Shown here piece after piece: positions 1 through 5,223 of a stretch of DNA of 6,363 nucleotides (the stretch's first letter is position 1; the number at the start of each line of letters is the position of its first letter). The stretch lies in assembly GCA_030824095.1 (NCBI GenBank), contig JAVBYK010000071.1, positions 1 to 6,363 on the forward strand, written 5' to 3'. A program made the translations under genes and the position numbers. Origin of the DNA: a bacterium. GTDB taxonomy: Bacteria; Pseudomonadota; Gammaproteobacteria; Burkholderiales; Burkholderiaceae_C. The notes under the pieces were generated by a model, which saw only the letters and a list, made by a program, of their open reading frames with translations, did not search any database and had not been told where the DNA came from.

Positions 1-3000
1 CTGAAGCTCGATGTGGGCGGTGGGCCTTGGACGCTGGTGGCCAGCGTCATGCGCGCAACCCGGCCCCAGTTCTGGCGCACGCTCATCTACATGACCATTG
101 CCACGGTGGCCACGGCCGCACCGGCGCTGCTGATCGAGCAGTTCATGACCCGGTTCGACGCCATCAAGGCAGCACCCCTGGAGCTGGCCCACCTGGCCTT
201 CCTGCTGTGTTTTCCGCTGGTCATCTACCTCACCAACGTCAGTTTCCAGCGCTACCTGCAGGCGTTTGCACACGCGCACCTGTTGCAGAAGAGCGCGCTG
301 ATGCAGGCCTTTGCAGCCAAGTGGTTCCGGCTCTCCCCCGGTGTGCGCCACGGGCTGCCCCAGGGCAGCATGCAGAACCTGATGCAGGTCGATGTGCCGG
401 CTGTGAGCCACTGCGTGGAACGCATGGTCGATGGCCTGATGGTGGTGGTGCACATCGGCATCGCCGCCATCCTGCTGTGGCGCTACCTGGGCTCCACCGC
501 CATTGCCGGCCTGGCGTTCATGGCGCTGAGTGTGCCGCTGCTCAAGATCATCGTGCGCGAGACCTCCAAGCGCCAGGGCGAACTGCTGCGCACGCGCGAC
601 CAGCGGCTGGACCTGCTCTCGCAAATCCTCTCGGCCATCAAGGTGATCAAGCTATCCGGCTGGTCTTCGCTGTTCCTGGCCAAGGCGCGGCGCACGCGCA
701 GTGCAGAAGTGGACCGCCTGATCGACGTGATGCTGCTGCAAACCCGGGCCTCGCTGCTGTTTTCGTGCGCCGGTCTGGTGGTGGCCACTTTCACCTATGG
801 CATCCATATTCTGCGGGGCGGGGAGCTGCACGCGGCCATGCTGCTGCCCACGCTGCTGATCTTCCAGGGGCTGGAGTTTCCGTTCATGGTGGTCAGCGAT
901 GTGGCGAGCACGCTGGCGCAGACCGAAGTTTCGGCGCGGCGCTTGCTGGAGTACTTCAAGCTGGCGGACGAGCCAGCGGCCCCCGTCGCAGCCGCAGAGC
1001 GTGCACCCGCTGGCGCCAAGGCGCTCACCGTCAGCCAGCTCGCGTTTGGGGTCCAGCCCGGTGTGAACATCCTGCGCGACATTGCATTTGATCTGGATGC
1101 GGGCCAGAGCCTGGCCATCGTGGGGCCGATTGGCTCTGGCAAGACCGTGCTGTTGCGCACGCTGCTGGGCGAATATGCCCCCACCGCGGGCGGCATCACC
1201 TGGGGCAGCACGCCACGCTTTGCCTATTGCCCGCAGGAGACGTTTGTTGCCAGCGGCACGCTGCGCGACAACCTCACGCTGTTTGGCAAGCGGGACGAAT
1301 GGCCGGACGCAGCCCTGCACCGCGCGCTGGAGCTGGCCAACCTGTCGCAGGACGTGGCGCAGTGGCCCGGTGGTCTGGATACCGAGATCGGGGAGCGCGG
1401 ACTCAATCTCTCCGGCGGGCAACGGCAGCGCCTGTCGCTGGCGCGCTCCGCCCTGCACCCGGCCGATGTCATCCTCCTAGACGATCCGTTTTCGGCGCTG
1501 GACGTGGGCACCGAGGCGCGGGTGGCCGACGAGCTGGTCTTTGGCCAGTGGCGGGCCAGCCTGCGCATCTGCGTCACACACCGGCTGGCCCAGCTGGAGC
1601 GGTTCGATCGCATCCTATTTCTGGATGCCAATGGCGCATCGCAGTTTGGCACTCTGGCCGAGCTGCTGGCGGCCAGCCCGCGTTTTGCCAACTTCTTGCG
1701 CATTGAGCGCGAAGGCCACTCCGACCAGCACCAGGTGGCCCATCAGCTCGGGGTCAACGCCGGAGGTAGTGCGGGCAAGGAAGAGGTGCTCACCACGACC
1801 GAGACGCAGGCCGTGGGTCGGGTGCGTGGCTCGCTGTGGAAGAACCTGCTACTGACGCTGGGCGACAGCAACTGGGCCGGGCGGGCTGCGGCCGGGGCCG
1901 TGGCGATGCTGGCGCTGATGCTGGCCGCCAGTGTGCTGCCGATGTCGCAGCAGGTGCTGATGTCGCGCATGGACGGGGCGGATGCGATGCGTCCCACGGT
2001 CTTCTTCATGGCCTTTGCGGCACTCACGCTGCTGACGGTGCTGGTGAGCTACGTGGCCCAGGCCCGGTTCCGCAAGGCCTGCGCCCACACGGCCCAGAAG
2101 GCGCATGACCGCATGCTGGGCGGCGTCATGCAGTCGCCGCTGCGCTTCTTTGAGACCACGCCGTCGGGGCGCATCCTGAACCGGTTCTCGGCGGACATCC
2201 AGCAGCTGGATGTGGAGCTGGCGGGCCGGGGTTTCCGCTTCACCCAGGGCGTCAGCGCGGCGGTGGCGGCGGCGGTTGGCATTCTTGGCGTGGCCGCTGC
2301 GGCCATCGTGCCGTTTTCGATTGCCACCTTCGTGTCGATTCGCGTGTCCCGGCTCTACGGCGCAGCGGTGCGGGAGACTGCGCGCCTGGGTTCGATCACC
2401 CGCTCGCCGGTGTTTTCGCTGTTCAACGACGCCTTGCGCGGCCACTCCACGCTGCGCTCGTATGGGCGGGAGCGGCATCTGCTGGCCCAGTTTGAAACCG
2501 CCACGCTGCTGAGCCTGAATACCGAGCTGCGGCGCTGGGATCTGGTGTTCTGGCTGTCGATGCGGCTCACCGTCATTTCCTGCGCGGTCATGGTGTGTCT
2601 GCTGGTTCCGCTGGTGCTGGGCGGCGGGCACGCGCTGCTGCCAGAGTTGGGCATGGGTGCGGCCGGCCTGCTGTTGGCGCTCACCTTTGGCCTGCTGACC
2701 CGTATCGAGCGGCTGTGCCGCGACTTCTTCGCGCTGGCCACCGTGCTGGTGCCATGGGAGCGCTGCCAGCAATGGGCCGAGCTGGAGCCGGAAGAAGGTC
2801 CTTCAGACGAAGCCACCCTTCCTGCGGACTGGCCGCAGCAGGGGGCCATCGCTTTCCGCGGTGCCAGCCTGCGCTATGCGCCGGAGCTGCCCGTCATCGT
2901 GCAGGACGCCACGTTTGATGTCGCGCCGCGCAGCCACGTGGCCCTGCTGGGGCGCACCGGTGCCGGCAAGTCCACCATCCTGCTGGCGCTGTTGCGCACG

Positions 3001-3534
3001 CTGCATGTCGGTGGCGGCCAGATCCTGATCGATGGGGTGGACATTGCGCAGGTGCCGCCGTCACGGCTGCGCCGCGCCATGGCCTATGTGCCGCAGGACC
3101 CGGTGCTGTTTCTCGGGCCGCTGCGGGAGTCGATCGATGTGGAAGGGACCTTCAGCGACGACGACATTGCGGCGGCACTGGCGCAGATTGGACTGGCGGG
3201 CTTTCTGGAAAGTCTGCCCCTGGGGCTGGCCACGCCGCTGGAAGAGGGTGGCCGCAACATCAGTGCCGGCCAGCGCCAGCTGATCTGTCTGGCGCGCGCG
3301 CTGCTGTCCAGGGCCCGGATCATCCTGATGGACGAGGCAACCGCCAGTGTGGACGTGGAAACCGATGCGCTGATCCGCGCGGCCATCCAGAAACACCTGC
3401 GCAACACCACCATCGTGCTGATTGCGCACCGCCCCAGTTCACTGGCCCTGTGCGACCAGTGGATTCACGTGGAGAATGCGCGCACCCACGTGGTTGACCG
3501 CACGGCCACGGTCAGCCCGGATGTGATTGCTTGA
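1..3534 (+). CDS. Full-length ABCC/MRP-like ABC exporter (TMD-NBD-TMD-NBD), 5' partial
   Basis: Predicted inner-membrane ATP-driven exporter with both halves in one chain; the substrate cannot be read from sequence. Residues are counted from the GTG at 13, but the frame is open back to base 1 and no ribosome binding site precedes that GTG, so the true start is probably upstream. TMD1 spans about 20-300 and carries IKVIKLSGW (209-217), an ABCC-type motif. NBD1: Walker A GPIGSGKT (371-378), Q-loop Q408, LSGGQ (466-470), Walker B ending D490, then D491 where most ABC ATPases have Glu, and H523. A short hydrophilic linker (about 565-610) leads to TMD2 (about 620-900), which holds the ABCC-like stretch starting at S708 (FFETTPSGRILNRFS). 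NBD2: A-loop Y955, Walker A GRTGAGKST (980-988), Q1028, ISAGQ (1083-1087), D1107/E1108, H1139. NBD1 has 11 fewer residues than NBD2 between Walker A Lys and Q-loop Gln, as in ABCC proteins. The gene is intact to its TGA and overlaps the next gene's 3' end by 23 bp. Family assignment is strong; function is unknown. Confidence 0.93.
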   Translation: MKLDVGGGPWTLVASVMRATRPQFWRTLIYMTIATVATAAPALLIEQFMTRFDAIKAAPLELAHLAFLLCFPLVIYLTNVSFQRYLQAFAHAHLLQKSALMQAFAAKWFRLSPGVRHGLPQGSMQNLMQVDVPAVSHCVERMVDGLMVVVHIGIAAILLWRYLGSTAIAGLAFMALSVPLLKIIVRETSKRQGELLRTRDQRLDLLSQILSAIKVIKLSGWSSLFLAKARRTRSAEVDRLIDVMLLQTRASLLFSCAGLVVATFTYGIHILRGGELHAAMLLPTLLIFQGLEFPFMVVSDVASTLAQTEVSARRLLEYFKLADEPAAPVAAAERAPAGAKALTVSQLAFGVQPGVNILRDIAFDLDAGQSLAIVGPIGSGKTVLLRTLLGEYAPTAGGITWGSTPRFAYCPQETFVASGTLRDNLTLFGKRDEWPDAALHRALELANLSQDVAQWPGGLDTEIGERGLNLSGGQRQRLSLARSALHPADVILLDDPFSALDVGTEARVADELVFGQWRASLRICVTHRLAQLERFDRILFLDANGASQFGTLAELLAASPRFANFLRIEREGHSDQHQVAHQLGVNAGGSAGKEEVLTTTETQAVGRVRGSLWKNLLLTLGDSNWAGRAAAGAVAMLALMLAASVLPMSQQVLMSRMDGADAMRPTVFFMAFAALTLLTVLVSYVAQARFRKACAHTAQKAHDRMLGGVMQSPLRFFETTPSGRILNRFSADIQQLDVELAGRGFRFTQGVSAAVAAAVGILGVAAAAIVPFSIATFVSIRVSRLYGAAVRETARLGSITRSPVFSLFNDALRGHSTLRSYGRERHLLAQFETATLLSLNTELRRWDLVFWLSMRLTVISCAVMVCLLVPLVLGGGHALLPELGMGAAGLLLALTFGLLTRIERLCRDFFALATVLVPWERCQQWAELEPEEGPSDEATLPADWPQQGAIAFRGASLRYAPELPVIVQDATFDVAPRSHVALLGRTGAGKSTILLALLRTLHVGGGQILIDGVDIAQVPPSRLRRAMAYVPQDPVLFLGPLRESIDVEGTFSDDDIAAALAQIGLAGFLESLPLGLATPLEEGGRNISAGQRQLICLARALLSRARIILMDEATASVDVETDALIRAAIQKHLRNTTIVLIAHRPSSLALCDQWIHVENARTHVVDRTATVSPDVIA

Positions 3535-3886
3535 TGCGCTGCGCGAACAACTCGTCGCTGAAGCCAACCGTCACCGCGCCATCGGCCCACGCCACCAGCG
3601 GACGCTTGATGACGCTGGAGCTTGCCAGAATCACCGCCGTGGCGGACGCGGCGTCCACCACGCTGGCTTGCGTGGCAGCGTCGAGCTTGCGCCAGGTCGG
3701 ACCTCTGCGGTTGATCAGCGTGTCCAGGCCCACGGAGGCGATCCAGCCGGGCAGCAGGTCGGTGGGAACGCCTTGTTTCTTGAAATCGTGGAAGGCGTAG
3801 TCCACGCCGTGGTCCGTCAGCCAGGTGTGGGCCTTCTTGACGGTGTCGCAGTTGGGGATGCCGTAGAGGGTAATCATGGTGGTCAT
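3512..3886 (-). CDS. yffB: ArsC-family reductase, YffB/Spx-like thioredoxin-fold protein
   Basis: A 124-residue cytosolic protein of the ArsC/Spx superfamily, close to YffB in length and sequence. Visible family marks, counted from the ATG at 3886: LYGIPNCDTVKKA near the N-terminus with the single cysteine C13 at the usual redox position; NRRGPTWRKL (59-68); and IKRP (93-96), whose Arg and Pro match the conserved Arg and probable cis-Pro of the fold. There is no CXXC as in Spx and no second cysteine, so any redox cycle would need an outside thiol such as glutathione (inference). YffB-type proteins are often labelled arsenate reductase-like, but arsenate activity is not established by sequence and no ars genes are visible here. 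The start is uncertain: ATG 3886 and ATG 3877 (121 residues, best match to the usual N-terminus) are both possible and neither has a clear Shine-Dalgarno. The in-frame TTG at 3910 would lie inside the predicted promoter and is rejected. The stop lies inside the exporter gene. Confidence 0.9.
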   Translation of the reverse strand: MTTMITLYGIPNCDTVKKAHTWLTDHGVDYAFHDFKKQGVPTDLLPGWIASVGLDTLINRRGPTWRKLDAATQASVVDAASATAVILASSSVIKRPLVAWADGAVTVGFSDELFAQRIKQSHPG

Positions 3887-3900
3887 TTTGTCATAATAAC

Positions 3901-3938
3901 TTTGATTCAAATTGGCATTCAGCCCTCGTCAATAGGGC
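3901..3938. promoter_or_regulatory. Two small dyads over the divergent promoter region (possible operator)
   Basis: TTTGA-T-TCAAA (3901-3911) is a perfect 5-bp dyad around one base and covers the predicted -10 box of the ArsC-family gene. GCCCT (3922-3926) and AGGGC (3934-3938) form a second 5-bp dyad with a 7-bp gap that brackets the predicted -35 box. Their positions on the two promoter boxes suggest a binding site for a regulator, but dyads this short occur by chance and no known operator is recognised. Confidence 0.2.
3905..3932 (-). promoter_or_regulatory. Probable sigma-70 promoter of the ArsC-family gene
   Basis: Read on the minus strand, TTGACG (3932-3927) and TTGAAT (3910-3905) are separated by 16 bp. 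They match the -35 consensus at 5 of 6 and the -10 consensus at 4 of 6 positions. Transcription would start near 3898, giving a leader of only about 11 nt to ATG 3886 or 20 nt to ATG 3877. This fits the lack of a Shine-Dalgarno and argues against the longer TTG start. It lies in the only AT-rich stretch between the two divergent genes. No equally good promoter for pip was found on the plus strand. Confidence 0.5.
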
Positions 3939-3963
3939 GCAGACAGCTATCAAATTCATAGTG

Positions 3964-3969
3964 AAGGAG
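3964..3969 (+). promoter_or_regulatory. Ribosome binding site of pip
   Basis: AAGGAG sits 6 nt before GTG 3976 and so decides the pip start. The in-frame GTG at 3961 lies upstream of this site, and the ATG at 3985 is 15 nt away from it. Both are therefore less likely starts. Confidence 0.75.
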
Positions 3970-3975
3970 TTTCCG

Positions 3976-4929
3976 GTGAGCACCATGGCCCGTACCCTGT
4001 ATCCGCCCATAGAGCCCTTTCAGACCGGTCTGCTGGACACCGGCGAGGGGCACACGCTGTACTGGGAGCTGTGCGGCAACCCGCAGGGCAAGCCGGCGGT
4101 CTTCCTGCACGGCGGGCCGGGCTCCGGCTGCACGGCCGACCACCGCCGCCTGTTCGATCCGCAGAAATACTGTGTGCTGCTGTTCGACCAGCGCGGCTGC
4201 GGCCGCTCCACGCCCCATGCCAGCCTGGAGGCCAACACCACCTGGCATCTGGTGGCCGACATTGAGCGCCTGCGCAAGCTGTTGAACGTGGATCGCTGGC
4301 TGGTGTTTGGCGGCTCCTGGGGCAGCGCGCTGGCGCTGGCCTACGCTGAGACCCATCCGCAGGCGGTGTCGGCGCTGGTGGTGCGTGGCATCTTCACGCT
4401 GCGCACCGCGGAGTTGCTCTGGTACTACCAGGAGGGCGCCTCCTGGCTGTTCCCGGACCTGTGGGAGGACTATCTGGCACCCATTCCGCTGGAAGAGCGC
4501 GGCGACATGATGGCCGCCTACCGCAAGCGGCTGGTGGGCACGGACCGCTCTGCGCAACTGGCTGCTGCCAAGGCCTGGAGCGTGTGGGAGGGCCAGACCA
4601 TCCGCCTGCTGCCCGATGCCGCCAACAAGGCCAAGCACGAGGAAGACGATTACGCCCTGGCCTTTGCCCGCATCGAGAACCATTACTTCGTGCATGCCGG
4701 CTGGCTGGAAGAGGGGCAGTTGATCCGTGATGCGCACAAGCTGGCCGGCATTCCCGGCGTCATCGTGCAGGGCCGCTATGACGTGGCCACCCCGGCCAAA
4801 ACCGCCTGGGATCTGCACCTGGCCTGGCCGCAGGCGGATTTCCGGCTGGTGGATGATGCGGGGCATGCGTTCAATGAGCCGGGGATTCTGGCGGAGCTGC
4901 TGGCTGCCACAGACCGCTTCGCCGGTTGA
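3976..4929 (+). CDS. pip: Proline iminopeptidase (peptidase family S33)
   Basis: Cytosolic alpha/beta-hydrolase that removes N-terminal proline from peptides. The 317-residue length fits the bacterial family (about 310-320). Counted from GTG 3976: N-terminal LYPPIEPFQTGLLDTGEGH, then HGGPG (45-49), which shapes the oxyanion hole; the nucleophile elbow GGSWGS with Ser114; Asp269 in GRYD; and His297 in GHAFNE. The triad is therefore complete, and the cap region between Ser114 and Asp269 is of normal size. There is no signal peptide. The start is set by AAGGAG 6 nt upstream. The gene is divergent from the ArsC-family gene and is followed on the same strand, after 294 bp with inverted structured elements, by folC. 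Whether it is cotranscribed with folC is doubtful given those elements and the possible promoter before folC. A role in peptide or proline salvage follows from the family. Assignment is very secure. Confidence 0.96.
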   Translation: MSTMARTLYPPIEPFQTGLLDTGEGHTLYWELCGNPQGKPAVFLHGGPGSGCTADHRRLFDPQKYCVLLFDQRGCGRSTPHASLEANTTWHLVADIERLRKLLNVDRWLVFGGSWGSALALAYAETHPQAVSALVVRGIFTLRTAELLWYYQEGASWLFPDLWEDYLAPIPLEERGDMMAAYRKRLVGTDRSAQLAAAKAWSVWEGQTIRLLPDAANKAKHEEDDYALAFARIENHYFVHAGWLEEGQLIRDAHKLAGIPGVIVQGRYDVATPAKTAWDLHLAWPQADFRLVDDAGHAFNEPGILAELLAATDRFAG

Positions 4930-4943
4930 CAGGTTTTGAACCC

Positions 4944-5035
4944 GCAGCGGAGATGGGGTAGGCACCGCCGTTCGTGTCCCCCGGCCTTCGGCCTCCTCCT
5001 TGACCTCACTCTGGTGCCCACCCCATCCCCGCCGC
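4944..5035 (-). repeat. Structured intergenic element, copy 1 (92 nt, minus-strand sense)
   Basis: A 23-bp outer stem pairs 4944-4966 with 5013-5035: 20 Watson-Crick pairs plus 3 positions that are A-C on the plus strand but G-U on the minus strand. Read on the minus strand, the inside runs: linker AGAGTG, conserved AGGTCAAGGAGGA (5006-4994), a 4-bp hairpin GGCC-GAA-GGCC (4993-4983), conserved GGGGGACAC (4982-4974), linker GAACGGC, and the closing arm. The same plan with the same two conserved strands recurs, inverted, at 5077-5168. The element starts 14 bp after the pip stop and might affect its 3' end, but no T-run follows on the plus strand, so it does not look like a standard intrinsic terminator. 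It could be a REP-like repeat or the body of an RNA. Confidence 0.7.
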
Positions 5036-5076
5036 TAGACGCTGGTGGCTGTTGGCAGGCGCACTGAAGCGGTGGC

Positions 5077-5168
5077 GGATCAGGTGGGTTGGGCGTTTTG
5101 CGCAGGTCAAGGAGGAGCCCGCGCAGCGGGCGGGGGACACGGAGCAAAACGTCTGATCCACCTGATCC
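5077..5168 (+). repeat. Structured intergenic element, copy 2 (92 nt, plus-strand sense)
   Basis: A 25-bp outer stem pairs 5077-5101 with 5144-5168 with no mismatch in plus-strand RNA: 21 Watson-Crick pairs and 4 G-U wobbles. Inside run linker GC, conserved AGGTCAAGGAGGA (5104-5116), a 6-bp hairpin GCCCGC-GCA-GCGGGC (5117-5131), conserved GGGGGACAC (5132-5140), and linker GGA. The two conserved strands are identical to those of copy 1 on the other strand, while outer stem and hairpin sequences differ. The AAGGAGGA part resembles a strong Shine-Dalgarno, but no start codon follows at a useful distance. The element lies 55 bp before the folC ATG. It is more likely a dispersed structured repeat or RNA than a gene-specific site. 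Confidence 0.72.
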
Positions 5169-5207
5169 AGAGGCGGCGCTCGCAAAGCCTGAGGCCGGGC
5201 AGTCGGC

Positions 5208-5213
5208 GACAAT
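5208..5213 (+). promoter_or_regulatory. Possible -10 box for a nearly leaderless folC transcript
   Basis: GACAAT, in the context GGCGACAATC, matches the -10 consensus at 4 of 6 positions and ends 10 nt before the folC ATG. Transcription would start about at 5219-5221, leaving only a few leader bases, which fits the absence of any Shine-Dalgarno before folC. No convincing -35 hexamer was found 16-18 bp upstream, so this is a weak call. Confidence 0.35.
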
Positions 5214-5223
5214 CAGCGCCTCT

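Noticed and set aside
13..15. GTG as the true start of the exporter
   Set aside because: The frame is open to the window edge, no Shine-Dalgarno precedes it, and the first membrane helix would follow with an unusually short N-terminus. The gene most likely begins upstream.
652..1458. 268-codon open frame on the minus strand inside the exporter gene
   Set aside because: It lies opposite TMD1 and NBD1 with no recognisable domain and no ribosome binding site noted; a shadow frame.
1480..1485. Asp491 after the NBD1 Walker B aspartate as a sign of a decaying gene
   Set aside because: The same Glu-to-Asp change is normal in NBD1 of ABCC proteins, and every other motif and the reading frame are intact.
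1849..2772. 307-codon open frame on the minus strand inside the exporter gene
   Set aside because: Low-complexity Gln/His/Arg-rich translation with no motif, opposite clear TMD2 coding sequence; a GC-driven shadow.
3919..4965. 348-codon open frame on the minus strand across pip
   Set aside because: It is antisense to a gene with an intact catalytic triad. Its translation is rich in Gln, Gly, His, Arg and Ala with no domain, which is typical of a shadow frame in GC-rich DNA.
4944..5035. Intrinsic terminator of pip
   Set aside because: The stem is long with a 46-nt loop and no T-run follows on the plus strand. The repeat explanation fits better, though an effect on the pip transcript end is not excluded.
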